From NCBI GenBank assembly GCA_964640055.1, contig CAZXFH010000040.1, forward strand, positions 1-28,961: a stretch of 28,961 bases of DNA. Direction: 5' to 3'. The notes below the pieces were generated by a model. The model was not told the DNA's origin. It did no database searches and worked only from the letters and a program-made list of their open reading frames with translations. Position 1 is the first letter of the stretch, and every line of letters starts with the position of its first letter. Source of the DNA: CAZXFH01 sp964640055. GTDB taxonomy: Bacteria > Fidelibacterota > UBA2242 > JAFGTP01. Below, piece by piece: positions 7,360-15,484 of this stretch. Position numbers and translations under genes: made by a program.

Positions 7360-7863
7360 TCAATTTCTCCAGCGCGGATCACTATGGGATTGATTCGGGG
7401 GATTACACATGGCTTTCATTAAGTGGTTTCGGAAGCGATTTTCAAAAATGAGAAATTTCATTTGTTGTTCAGGATTGAGAGTCCCGGACAGGCTTTTAAT
7501 GAAATCAATTTTGTGTTTGATAATTTGTCGCTCCAGTTCGGATAGCTGCTCCGCAATTTTCAAGACTTCTTTTTCAGAAGGTTGGTAATCTTCAGTTTCG
7601 ATTTTAGTGTTTATTTTATGCATGAGATCGGCCTGTTCCTTTTTGATGGTGTGGATCTGACCTTCGAATTTGTGCAAGCGGGGAAAGAATTTTTCTGACT
7701 GTGGGGTGGTCAATTCCAGGAATTCGGTCATTTTCCAGATCCGTAGTTGTTCGATGCGTTCACGACGGTGTTGCACACGGGCCGGATTCCAATCCTCCTG
7801 AGCCATCAGGCCGGAGAAAAGCATCAGCACGGTAACGATCCATAAATATTTTTTATTGGGCAT
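7360..7863 (-). CDS. Spy/CpxP-like periplasmic protein
   Basis: The 167-residue protein begins MPNKKYLWIVTVLMLFSGLM, a signal peptide probably cleaved before AQEDW. The rest is almost all charged helix, with the paired LTXXQ-like motifs ELTTPQSEKFF (near 50) and LNPEQQMKFL (near 137) that mark the Spy/CpxP/LTXXQ class; it is weaker in Met and His than its neighbour. The ATG at 7863 is chosen because GGAGG sits 5 nt before it; an ATG four codons upstream (7875) overlaps that site. It starts 21 bp after the anti-sigma gene stop and so is almost certainly co-transcribed with it. By analogy with CnrX, a CpxP-like periplasmic sensor in an ECF system, it may tell the anti-sigma factor about metal or misfolding stress; this is inference. 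Confidence 0.75.
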   Translation of the reverse strand: MPNKKYLWIVTVLMLFSGLMAQEDWNPARVQHRRERIEQLRIWKMTEFLELTTPQSEKFFPRLHKFEGQIHTIKKEQADLMHKINTKIETEDYQPSEKEVLKIAEQLSELERQIIKHKIDFIKSLSGTLNPEQQMKFLIFENRFRNHLMKAMCNPPNQSHSDPRWRN

Positions 7864-7884
7864 GATAACCTCCATTATATTTCC

Positions 7885-8490
7885 TCATAAGGTGCTTTGC
7901 TGCATTGATTGCAACAAGGCGTCAAAAGATTCTTCATTAAGATGAGCAGTTGCCCCCGCATAGTCATCAGTAGAGACCTGGGAATCACTTTCCAGCAGAT
8001 AGCGGGCAAAGTTGCTGTTGATTTCCTGCTCGGTTTGGTTGAATTCATCTTCTGAAAGAGTTGCTAGATTGATCCCTTCGGGTTCGCTAAAGTAGCCCGA
8101 ATAGGTCAATTCGTAATAGGTATCCGCCGCTTTATTTTCCACATCCTCGGCCATTCGGGGAGCATGGGTATTAAAGACGGTCATAAATAGAATCAGAATT
8201 AGCGCGGCAGCCGAGGCCAGTGTTGGAATCAACCAATGCAGGGTTTTATTTTTCCTTTGCTGACGATCCAGCTGTTTACGGATATTGACCAGCAACTCGC
8301 TTCCATAGCTGGCTTGAGGCTGCGGGATCGGAGCAGCCACAAGGGTAGTGATCTTTGCCATGGCCTGGGCGTATTCGCGACAACTTGCGCAATCTTCCAG
8401 ATGTGCGGCCACGGCTTGCTGATCGGCCTGTGCTAGGTCATGGCTGATATATAAAGGTATTAGGCCTTGATAGTCATTACAATTCTGCAT
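7885..8490 (-). CDS. Zinc-finger anti-sigma factor, single-pass membrane protein
   Basis: Residues 1-45 carry the zinc-binding anti-sigma domain: Cys4 and then His30-x3-Cys34-x2-Cys37 in AAHLEDCASCREY. One membrane helix follows at about 86-106 (LIPTLASAAALILILFMTVF), with a periplasmic acidic tail of about 95 residues. Proteins of this kind hold an ECF sigma factor at the inner membrane until an envelope signal releases it. The gene overlaps the sigma gene by 14 bp and has GGGAG 6-7 nt upstream of its ATG, so translation is probably coupled to keep the ratio fixed. The periplasmic tail is rich in Glu, Asp and Ser and matches no domain I recognise; it could contact the Spy-like proteins encoded just downstream. 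Confidence 0.85.
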   Translation of the reverse strand: MQNCNDYQGLIPLYISHDLAQADQQAVAAHLEDCASCREYAQAMAKITTLVAAPIPQPQASYGSELLVNIRKQLDRQQRKNKTLHWLIPTLASAAALILILFMTVFNTHAPRMAEDVENKAADTYYELTYSGYFSEPEGINLATLSEDEFNQTEQEINSNFARYLLESDSQVSTDDYAGATAHLNEESFDALLQSMQQSTL

Positions 8491-9010
8491 AGGACACTCC
8501 CATTTGTTCTATGCTTTTTTTAAGATTTTTTAAAGCATGCGCATAATTAACTTTGGCCGAATTTTCAGTCATATCCGTGAGGTTCGCAATCTCTTTAAAA
8601 GGTAATTCCTGATAAGTACGCAAAGTGACTACCATTTGCTGTTTGGCGGGCAGTTTGGCGATGGCTTTCTGGACGATGGCCTTACTTTCCGTTGCCGTCG
8701 TATGGGGCTCATCGGCTTGCAGGTCTTTGATCAGGTCCAGCCCGATAAATTGTTTGGCCTTCCGCCGTTTTAGAAAGTTAATGCCCAGATTGACTGCAAT
8801 CCGATAGATCCAGGTATCAATGGAAGAGCGACCTTTAAATTGATCAAAATTTTTATGTACCTTCAGAAAAGTTTCCTGGGTCAAATCGTTAGCCTCGGCA
8901 TGTGAGTTAGTCATTTTGCAAAACAATCCATATATTTTCTGGTGATTTTCAAGGACCAGTCTATTAAATTTTTCCTCATAATCCTGTCTTTCCGGTTGCA
9001 CTGTTTTCAA
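8477..9010 (-). CDS. ECF-family RNA polymerase sigma factor
   Basis: The 177-residue protein has the two ECF domains. Sigma region 2 covers about 15-85, with DLTQETFLKVHKNFDQFKG and the -10-recognising WIYRIAVNLGINFLKRRK. Sigma region 4 covers about 115-170, with LPAKQQMVVTLRTYQELPF and a helix-turn-helix in IANLTDMTENSAKVNYAHAL. It would direct RNA polymerase to a stress regulon including this operon. The start is a TTG at 9010, supported by AAGGA six nt upstream; no better ATG is near. The overlapping downstream gene encodes its anti-sigma factor. The upstream region has an ECF-like promoter, suggesting positive autoregulation. Confidence 0.9.
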   Translation of the reverse strand: MKTVQPERQDYEEKFNRLVLENHQKIYGLFCKMTNSHAEANDLTQETFLKVHKNFDQFKGRSSIDTWIYRIAVNLGINFLKRRKAKQFIGLDLIKDLQADEPHTTATESKAIVQKAIAKLPAKQQMVVTLRTYQELPFKEIANLTDMTENSAKVNYAHALKNLKKSIEQMGVSYAEL

Positions 9011-9034
9011 ATAATTCCTTTTTCTGTCGTAATA

Positions 9035-9064
9035 TTAGACATTCTCAGGCAGCGAAAGGTTAAA
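9035..9064 (-). promoter_or_regulatory. Predicted ECF-type autopromoter of the sigma operon
   Basis: On the minus strand TTTAACCTTT (9064-9055) and GTCTAA (9040-9035) resemble the AAC / GTC pair of ECF promoters, with 18 bp between AAC and GTC, slightly longer than the usual 16-17. Transcription would begin near 9028, leaving a short leader with the ribosome-binding site before the TTG at 9010. Autoregulation is the usual arrangement for such operons. Confidence 0.4.
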
Positions 9065-9273
9065 TCCCACTATTTAATATTCCTTAGACAGGTATCCATA
9101 ATATATCGCTAATCCTTTTTTGTATCCACGCGTCATAATTTTTCTTTTAATGTCTGTCATATAATAAGTTACATAATTTATACATAAAAATCAGGGGAGA
9201 TAAATTTGTTTGTTGAAGGGAATATTGTTCCTTTAATAAAATTTTATGGTCTCTGCATTGGAATCCCTTTTGC

Positions 9274-9302
9274 TTGCGAAAACTGTGGATTTATTGTAAA
9301 AT
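9274..9302 (+). promoter_or_regulatory. Predicted vegetative promoter of the DUF92 fusion gene
   Basis: TTGCGA (9274-9279) and TAAAAT (9297-9302) are separated by 17 bp. The expected transcription start near 9309 lies downstream of the in-frame GTG at 9306 and upstream of the GGAGGAGG, which favours the ATG at 9327 as the start. The 263 bp between this and the sigma gene hold nothing else that I can name beyond the ECF promoter. Confidence 0.4.
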
Positions 9303-9326
9303 TCAGTGAGAACGGAGGAGGAAGGC

Positions 9327-10838
9327 ATGCCGGTTTATCAATTGTTTGACTCTGATTGGGCCATGTTCGGGATCTTTTTTGTGTTTATTTTACTCGTTGT
9401 GGCTTGTAGTGACATCATTCGCCGACGGTATCTGGTGAGCGGTGAAACGACCCGCCAATTCGTGCATGTCGCCGTGGGCCTGCTGGTAAGCAGCTCTCCC
9501 TTCCTTTTTAAAGCTGCCCTGCCACCAGCTCTACTGGCCATTATTTTTATTGTACTGAATGCCGTTGCTATTAGGCAAGAGCAAATGAAAGGTATGCACA
9601 CCATTTTACGGCGCTCCTATGGGACGGTTTTTTTCCCTTTGTCCTTTTTGATCCTGATCCTTTTCTTCTGGTATCGCAATCCGGCCATTCTAATGGTTAG
9701 TATGCTGATTATGACGCTGGCCGATCCACTGGGAGCGATGGTGGGTAACCGGCCGGGTAAAAAAATAAATTTTCGTTTATGGCGGGATACTAAAACCGTG
9801 TCAGGGTCCCTGGCTATTTTTGCAAGTACCTTTCTGCTTACCACGGTTGGATTCTATTTCTTTCGGCAATGGGCAGCTATGGCATTACCCGAATTGCCGG
9901 AATTGCTGGTGATCGGATTGAATGTCAGTATTGTGGCCACTGTGAGCGAAGCCATTTCCCATGCCGGCTCCGACAACCTGAGTTTGCCCTTATCTACAGC
10001 CCTAATGCTGGCTGTTCTTGAACAGGCAGGTTTATCGGCGCAAGTATCTATATTGGGTTGGATTTTGTTTTCTTTTTTATTGGCCTTTGTGGCCTACCGG
10101 TTGCATGCCCTGACCCTAGGCGGTGCCGCTGGCGCCATGCTACTGGGCTCTTTTGTTTTTTCCATCGGTGGTATATACTGGGTGATCCCCATGGCCACCT
10201 TTTTTGTCCTCTCTTCGATCCTCTCTAAAATCGGAAAATTACGTAAAAGTGTGCTCAAAGGTATGGTCAAAAAAGGCAGTCAGCGTGATATTCTGCAGGT
10301 CTATGCCAACGGTGGTATTTCCCTGCTTATGGCGGTCCTGTTTTTCGCTACCCGTAATGAGCTGTTTTATAATATGTTTTTAGGCTCTTTGGCCGCGGCT
10401 ACGGCTGATACCTGGGGGACGGAGATCGGTATTTTTTCGAAAAGACAACCCCGGAATATCATTAATTTTACCCCTGTTTCTCCGGGCACCTCCGGTGGTG
10501 TGACTGCTTTGGGAACCACGGGTGGCTTGATCGGCGCCGGTGTCCTGACCATTAGTGGGATTCCCTCTATTTATCAACGTGGTGATTTATTACAGTTGAT
10601 CGTGATCATTGCAATCAGTGGAATATTGGGCGCCTTGTTCGATTCTTTCCTGGGCGCTTCAGTACAGGCCCAATACAAATGCCCTCAGTGTGGCAGGATC
10701 ACTGAGAAACGGGAGCATTGTGATGAACAAGACACCCAATTGATTTCCGGTGTCCCCTGGATTGATAATGATGTGGTTAATTTTTGCTGTACAAGCTCCG
10801 GCGCACTGCTGGTGCTCATTTTGACCCGTTTGTTTTAG
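9327..10838 (+). CDS. Fused dolichol/phytol-kinase-like and DUF92 (VTE6-like) membrane protein
   Basis: The 503-residue integral membrane protein joins two families. Residues 1 to about 235 resemble the dolichol/phytol kinase group (COG0170, Sec59/VTE5): TTRQFVHVAVGLL, then TLADPLGAMVGNRPGKK followed by KTVSGSLA, matching the D-A-G / K-S-G pattern of CTP-dependent prenol kinases. Residues about 250-503 are a DUF92 domain (COG1836), with ADTWGTEIGIFS, PVSPGTSGGVTALGTTGG, a CPQCG pair and the closing PWIDNDVVNF. In plants and cyanobacteria VTE5 phosphorylates phytol and the DUF92 protein VTE6 phosphorylates phytyl phosphate. A single protein may therefore carry out both steps on some isoprenoid alcohol; the substrate is inferred. 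The ATG at 9327 follows GGAGGAGG; a GTG seven codons upstream is less likely. It is divergent from the ECF operon and convergent with comEC. Confidence 0.8.
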   Translation: MPVYQLFDSDWAMFGIFFVFILLVVACSDIIRRRYLVSGETTRQFVHVAVGLLVSSSPFLFKAALPPALLAIIFIVLNAVAIRQEQMKGMHTILRRSYGTVFFPLSFLILILFFWYRNPAILMVSMLIMTLADPLGAMVGNRPGKKINFRLWRDTKTVSGSLAIFASTFLLTTVGFYFFRQWAAMALPELPELLVIGLNVSIVATVSEAISHAGSDNLSLPLSTALMLAVLEQAGLSAQVSILGWILFSFLLAFVAYRLHALTLGGAAGAMLLGSFVFSIGGIYWVIPMATFFVLSSILSKIGKLRKSVLKGMVKKGSQRDILQVYANGGISLLMAVLFFATRNELFYNMFLGSLAAATADTWGTEIGIFSKRQPRNIINFTPVSPGTSGGVTALGTTGGLIGAGVLTISGIPSIYQRGDLLQLIVIIAISGILGALFDSFLGASVQAQYKCPQCGRITEKREHCDEQDTQLISGVPWIDNDVVNFCCTSSGALLVLILTRLF

Positions 10839-10857
10839 TAATTCTTTACAAATAAAA

Positions 10858-13248
10858 CTACTGATTGGATTCTGATGGGACGACCATGGGATGCAGCTGC
10901 ATATTTTTACCGTTTGTCTGCAGAATCAATGCGCCACACAGATCGGTGCGGTGAACCAACCGGGTCAGACTGTCATACCGGGCACACACCGCTGCCGAGG
11001 GATGGTTGAACTTATTGCCTTCTCCAACCGATATCACCGCACATTGGGGACCTACGGTTTGAATGAAATTGAGGGTGGAAGAGGTGGGACTTCCATGGTG
11101 GGGCACCTTAAGTACTTCGCAGGCTATAAAATCGTTATATAAATTCAGATAACCTTCCGATAGAGTTTCGATATCGCCGGTAAAGAGTATATCTTGTTCC
11201 TGGAAAGATAATTTAAAGGTGAGGGAATAATCATTATACCCACGAGGATGGGTAGCAATGAATCTGCGGGAGGGATGCAGCATATAAAGGGAGGTTAAGC
11301 GGTCCATTTGGGAATAATCACCCGCATAGCACTTGCGGATGGGAATCCGGAGTGAGTCGGCTAAAAACCGGATAGTCCTGAAGACCCGGGAATGAGCTTC
11401 CACATCGCTTTCCCAGAGCTCACCGATCTCAAAATGGCGCATCAGATAGGGCGCCCCCCCGATATGATCATTATGGGGGTGAGTGAGCAACAATATATCC
11501 AGCCGTTTAATACGGTTACGTTTCAAATGAGGGGCAATCATCCATTGAGCATAATTTTTACTGTAGGTTTTGGCACCGGCATCAACCAGCATATTCTTAC
11601 CACTTGGAAATTCGATGTAAGCTGCATCGCCCTGACCGACATCAAAAAAGATAATTTTTAACTGGGCGGGTTGGAAGGCTTTATTCCAAATCCAGAAGTT
11701 TATGATCAACAGGAAACCAATCAGAGTGCCGGCTCTTATGCGCCCTTTGTCACTGTTCAACATACCCAATAGCAGGACATAACCAATCAGTAGGGTAATG
11801 ACAGAGATGGACTTTACCGGGAAATAGGCACAAGGAATATCGGCCGTGACACCGATCAGCAGTTTTAATAGGCCGATCAGTACCATTTGCACTTGACCGT
11901 AGATGATATTAAATCCCGACCAGATAAAACCGAGAATTACCTGGGCAAATCCGAGGGCCCCGATCAGGCCAACCAAGGGAATGGCAAATAAATTGGCGAT
12001 CAGAGAGATAAGCGGAACACGCTGAAAATAATATATGGTGAGCGGTAAGGTTCCTAAAAGGGCTGCCAGGGAAACCAGGAGCAGCTGATAAGTGTTCCTG
12101 AATAGGCCTTTTTTAATTCTTGTCGGATTGAATTTTTCAGGTAGTAATATTAGTAAGCGTCCGTGGATATAGACAATGGACAAAACCGCGGTAAAAGAGA
12201 GTTGAAAGCCCAGATCAAACAATAGCAACGGATCGAACAGGGTCTGGATCAGAGCTGCCGCGGCTAAACTATTATAGATATTAACCCGTTTCTCCCAGGC
12301 CTGGCTGAAAAGGATCATGGCGGCCATGATTACCGCCCGGGTGACAGAGGGCTTTAAATCAACCATCAATGCATAGAACCCCAACGCCAGAATAGTGAGC
12401 AGAACCTTGCTGCGCCGGGGCAGGCGTAAAAAGCCGAAGATCACCCAGAAGACCAGGGTTACATAACCAACATGCAAACCGGAGACCGCCAAAACATGAA
12501 TAATACCGGAATCAATAAAGGCCTGCCGGGTCTCGGCTGTGATCTCCCCGCGTACCCCTACGATCAGGGCTTTCAGGATGGCATTTTGCTCGCCACTGAC
12601 AGCCTGATCGATCTGACCCAGGATCCTGTGTTTCATCTGATTAGCCAGCCGTCGGATACTGAATCCCTGGTATGGAAACCGGTTTAGCTCAGCGCTATTA
12701 TCAATATAAACAGTGGCATAAACGCCGTGATGATGCAGATATTGACGGTAATCAAATTCGCCGGGATTACGCTGCCCTTTGGGATGAAAAATTTGAGCTC
12801 TAAACAGGATAGTATCGGCGTACAGATAGGTCTTGTGGTTCTGCTTGATAGTTAATAATAAGGAGCCCTCTACCGGAATCCACTCCTGGCGGTGAATGTG
12901 AACATTATCCAGCCATAGCTTCAGGGATTCATCGGCGCGTAATTGGGAGCGGATGACCCGACCCCGGACATGTTCAGAATGCTGTATTCGGGGGTAGTGA
13001 GTCAGGTGATTGGCCGGAAAATGATTTTGCCGGGTCAGGTTCATGCCACCTAAACATAATAGCAACAGAAGAATGAGTACGAATGACTTGCAGCGCGCTG
13101 GAAGAACTAATTCCAGGCTGAAGCAAGCCAGGGTGAGTCCCCACCAGAAGGCAAAAGAGAGTTGGGTGTAATATCCTGTCAAGATTCCCAGCGCATAGCC
13201 AATAAATAAAAGGGTCAGGGGCGCGCGCTCTAAGATCCATTTGATCAT
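10858..13248 (-). CDS. comEC: ComEC/Rec2 DNA internalisation protein
   Basis: The 796-residue protein is full length for ComEC. It has N-terminal helices and an OB-like DUF4131 region (about 1-200), the Competence membrane domain (about 225-510, with SGLHVGYVTLVFWVIFGF), and a C-terminal metallo-beta-lactamase-like domain (about 530-785) with the metal-binding THPHNDHIGG near 588 and VPHHGSPTSS near 730. ComEC forms the inner-membrane channel that takes up single-stranded DNA in transformation, and the lactamase-like domain probably degrades the other strand. The zinc ligands look intact, so the protein should be active. No other competence gene is in the window, which is normal since comEC often stands alone. 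Only 19 bp separate its stop from that of the convergent DUF92 gene; no clear terminator is seen between them. Confidence 0.93.
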   Translation of the reverse strand: MIKWILERAPLTLLFIGYALGILTGYYTQLSFAFWWGLTLACFSLELVLPARCKSFVLILLLLLCLGGMNLTRQNHFPANHLTHYPRIQHSEHVRGRVIRSQLRADESLKLWLDNVHIHRQEWIPVEGSLLLTIKQNHKTYLYADTILFRAQIFHPKGQRNPGEFDYRQYLHHHGVYATVYIDNSAELNRFPYQGFSIRRLANQMKHRILGQIDQAVSGEQNAILKALIVGVRGEITAETRQAFIDSGIIHVLAVSGLHVGYVTLVFWVIFGFLRLPRRSKVLLTILALGFYALMVDLKPSVTRAVIMAAMILFSQAWEKRVNIYNSLAAAALIQTLFDPLLLFDLGFQLSFTAVLSIVYIHGRLLILLPEKFNPTRIKKGLFRNTYQLLLVSLAALLGTLPLTIYYFQRVPLISLIANLFAIPLVGLIGALGFAQVILGFIWSGFNIIYGQVQMVLIGLLKLLIGVTADIPCAYFPVKSISVITLLIGYVLLLGMLNSDKGRIRAGTLIGFLLIINFWIWNKAFQPAQLKIIFFDVGQGDAAYIEFPSGKNMLVDAGAKTYSKNYAQWMIAPHLKRNRIKRLDILLLTHPHNDHIGGAPYLMRHFEIGELWESDVEAHSRVFRTIRFLADSLRIPIRKCYAGDYSQMDRLTSLYMLHPSRRFIATHPRGYNDYSLTFKLSFQEQDILFTGDIETLSEGYLNLYNDFIACEVLKVPHHGSPTSSTLNFIQTVGPQCAVISVGEGNKFNHPSAAVCARYDSLTRLVHRTDLCGALILQTNGKNMQLHPMVVPSESNQ

Positions 13249-13454
13249 ACCAAGCCTGGACTTAAGACTCTAAATTAGATTGAAAATTATAAAAATCCGT
13301 TTTCGCTAAGCTGGTAAGTGATGTATGATTTGAATTATTTTAGGGCTGTAAATTGATAAAGTCAAGTAAATTGAGCGGGAGGGAGCTGGAAAAGTCAGGC
13401 CGCCGATATAAGGAGACGTATATACCGCAGATGGGTGTTGTTACGGAATAATGT

Positions 13455-15026
13455 TTATGGTTTAAAGCGCTGGGTGTCAATGCGGTACTTGGCGACTTTA
13501 TAGCCCAAAATGCGTTCTGTGGTATTCAGTAAGCGCGCCGCTTTGGCCTTATTGCCGTTAGTGGTTTTTAAAGCATCTTGGATCAACTCTTTTTCATAGG
13601 AACTGACCGCTTCCTTGAGAGTCAATTGGGGGGTGGTATCGCTGCTTTCTGCCGTTTGCAAAGTAGGAGGCAAATGGTAGCTGTGGATAACCTGATCCTC
13701 ACAAACCAAAACTGACCGTTCGATGCAATTTTCCAGCTCACGGACATTGCCTGGCCAATGATAACGCATCAGCATATCGATCGCCGGGGTGGATATCCGT
13801 TTGACCGGACGGTGGTGTTTACGGCTGTATTTTAACATAAAATGATCGGCCAGTAGCAGTATATCGGTTTTACGGTCCCGCAGAGGGGGTAAATAAATGG
13901 GAAAGACATTCAGCCGGTAATAGAGCTCATCCCGGAAATTACCCTGCGCGATCTGATCTTCCAGATTGATATTGGTGGCAGCGATCACGCGCACATCCAC
14001 CGCAATTGTCTGGGTGCCGCCCACCCGTTCGAAGGCCTGTTCCTGCAGTACCCGCAACAGCTTGATCTGGGTCAGCGGTGACAGATCACCGATCTCATCC
14101 AGGAAAATGGTGCCTTGATCGGCCAGCTCGAAACGGCCTTTTTTAGCGGTTACCGCCCCAGTGAAGGCGCCCTTTTCATAACCGAAAAATTCAGATTCGA
14201 TCAGGTTCTCCGGAATAGCGGCACAGTTAACCCGGATAAAGGGTTTCTCGCTGCGGGTGGAATTGTAGTGGATCGCTTCGGCGATCAATTCTTTGCCAGT
14301 GCCTGATTCGCCGCGTAATAAAACCGTGGTATCGGTTTGGGCCACCTGGGAAACCTGTTCATAGACATCGCGCATTTCATGACTGTTGCCGATGATATTA
14401 TGAAAGCTATACTCCTCCTGCAGCCGGTGCTTTAGCATTACATTTTCATCCCTTAATTTCTGCCGCTCCGAAGAAATGACATCGGCGACCCGGATCGGCT
14501 GCAGTAGAGCTGAAGCCACCAGGGTCATAAATTTTAAAGTCGTCTCAAAATGGCGTTTGGAACTATAAGGCAGGTAGACAGTCAGGGCGCCAAAGGTTTT
14601 ATAGTCCAGCGCAATCGGAACCCCGATGAAGGATTGTTCAGACCCGTTGATAATAGAGTGGGCCCCGGAAGGTACGGGCATACTCTCTGCCTGGCTAACG
14701 CGGGGAATGATCACCGGTTGACCGGTCTCGATTATACGGCCTATCAAGCCTTCTCCCAGACGGAGATGCGGTTGACTTTTTTCGGTTTGCGGGAAGCCCA
14801 GGGAGGCAGCCATGTGGATCGATTTACTATCCTGTGCAGTCAGGTAAATAGCTCCGGACTTCATGGCATAGGATTGCCGCAGGATCTTAAGAATCGCGGT
14901 CAGGGATTCCGACATATTAAGATTACGGCTAACCGCCCGGTTGATCTCCATTAGCAGGGACAATTTTTTTAGAATGGTAGCGGCGCCGGGTAATTTTGAT
15001 TTTTCTTTAGGACTACCGGGCGTCAT
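13455..15026 (-). CDS. NifA-like sigma-54-dependent activator (GAF, AAA+, Fis)
   Basis: The 523-residue protein has an N-terminal GAF sensor domain (about 25-175), a sigma-54 AAA+ domain (about 205-440) with Walker A GESGTGKE near 239, the sigma-54-contacting GAFTGA near 289 and WPGNVRELEN near 425, and a C-terminal Fis-type helix-turn-helix (about 475-515, GNKAKAARLLNTTERILGYK). The helix-turn-helix ending LGYKVAKYRI is of the NifA/NorR type. GAF domains of NifA proteins bind 2-oxoglutarate, so sensing nitrogen status is plausible. It faces tRNA-Asn and glnN, and paired palindromes lie just upstream of its start, suggesting autoregulation. The ATG at 15026 has AGGAG 6 nt upstream; a TTG two codons earlier abuts that site. 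The 206 bp between this stop and comEC show nothing recognisable. Confidence 0.88.
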   Translation of the reverse strand: MTPGSPKEKSKLPGAATILKKLSLLMEINRAVSRNLNMSESLTAILKILRQSYAMKSGAIYLTAQDSKSIHMAASLGFPQTEKSQPHLRLGEGLIGRIIETGQPVIIPRVSQAESMPVPSGAHSIINGSEQSFIGVPIALDYKTFGALTVYLPYSSKRHFETTLKFMTLVASALLQPIRVADVISSERQKLRDENVMLKHRLQEEYSFHNIIGNSHEMRDVYEQVSQVAQTDTTVLLRGESGTGKELIAEAIHYNSTRSEKPFIRVNCAAIPENLIESEFFGYEKGAFTGAVTAKKGRFELADQGTIFLDEIGDLSPLTQIKLLRVLQEQAFERVGGTQTIAVDVRVIAATNINLEDQIAQGNFRDELYYRLNVFPIYLPPLRDRKTDILLLADHFMLKYSRKHHRPVKRISTPAIDMLMRYHWPGNVRELENCIERSVLVCEDQVIHSYHLPPTLQTAESSDTTPQLTLKEAVSSYEKELIQDALKTTNGNKAKAARLLNTTERILGYKVAKYRIDTQRFKP

Positions 15027-15048
15027 TGGCAACTCCTTTTAAAATAAC

Positions 15049-15090
15049 CACAAAATTGTAGTATCTAACAATTAAATATACAAAAATGTA
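15049..15090. promoter_or_regulatory. Pair of TACA-N4-TGTA palindromes in front of the NifA-like gene
   Basis: CACAAAATTGTA (15049-15060) and TACAAAAATGTA (15079-15090) begin exactly 30 bp apart, and each is followed by a similar ATAACAATT-like tail, so the DNA is an imperfect 30-bp tandem repeat. The pair starts 23 bp upstream of the regulator's start codon, where binding would interfere with transcription. It matches the pair at 15225-15266. Binding by the adjacent activator is inferred. Confidence 0.6.
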
Positions 15091-15224
15091 ATATAGATAA
15101 CAATTTAAATTTTTCGGGGTGGAGCGGGAAAGGGGGGTTACTTTTGGATGCTAAAGGGGGCTGATTGTAGAAAAGGATTGACCCCTGGACTCTCTCCTGT
15201 CTGTTCGGTTATTTCGATAAAAAA

Positions 15225-15266
15225 TACAATATTGTATGTATATTATTAAAAACATACAAAAATGTA
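15225..15266. promoter_or_regulatory. Pair of TACA-N4-TGTA palindromes, candidate enhancer of tRNA-Asn/glnN
   Basis: TACAATATTGTA (15225-15236, inside the perfect 14-bp palindrome ATACAATATTGTAT) and TACAAAAATGTA (15255-15266, flanked by inverted CATAC/GTATG) begin exactly 30 bp apart, as in the pair near the regulator. They lie about 105-145 bp upstream of the sigma-54 promoter, the usual distance for upstream activator sequences. They are not the TGT-N10-ACA sites of classical NifA. Confidence 0.65.
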
Positions 15267-15368
15267 GTATGCTTTTTGAAATCGTGAGCACTGAAATAAT
15301 GGTATTAATCTTATTAAGTCAATCTAAAACAATATGATAGATCGCATTAACTAGGCAAAGATATTGTT

Positions 15369-15385
15369 TTGGCACGGCGATTGTC
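15369..15385 (+). promoter_or_regulatory. Predicted sigma-54 (-24/-12) promoter before tRNA-Asn and glnN
   Basis: TTGGCACGGCGATTGTC matches the sigma-54 consensus YTGGCACGrNNNTTGCW except for T in place of C in the -12 GC and C at the last position; GG at 15371-15372 and GT at 15383-15384 are 10 bp apart, the required spacing. Transcription would start near 15395, 17 bp before the tRNA. An alternative vegetative promoter (TTATTA, 15311-15316, N16, TATGAT, 15333-15338) also lies upstream. Confidence 0.65.
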
Positions 15386-15411
15386 ATTCTCAGAACGTCC
15401 TTTGATATTAT

Positions 15412-15484
15412 TGGGGTGTAGCATAGTTGGCAATGCGCCTGGCTGTTAACCAGGAGATCGGAGGTTCAAGTCCTTCCGCCCCAG
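15412..15484 (+). tRNA. tRNA-Asn (anticodon GTT)
   Basis: The 73-nt sequence folds as a complete cloverleaf: acceptor arms TGGGGTG/CGCCCCA with discriminator G, D-arm GCAT/ATGC, anticodon arm CCTGG-CTGTTAA-CCAGG giving anticodon GTT, a 5-nt variable loop, and T-arm GGAGG-TTCAAGT-CCTTC with one G-T pair. The U1-A72 pair and discriminator G fit tRNA-Asn. The terminal CCA is not encoded. It sits between a sigma-54 promoter and glnN, 49 bp before the glnN start, an unusual place for a tRNA gene. Confidence 0.95.

Noticed and set aside
10367..10577. Antisense open frames within the DUF92 half, and similar long antisense frames in uvrB, purD, nadE, glnN and the sigma-54 genes.
   Set aside because: They lie fully inside strongly supported genes, have no ribosome-binding site of note and show no family features.
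15033..15411. Looked for classical NifA sites (TGT-N10-ACA).
   Set aside because: No convincing copy; the repeated motif is TACA-N4-TGTA instead.
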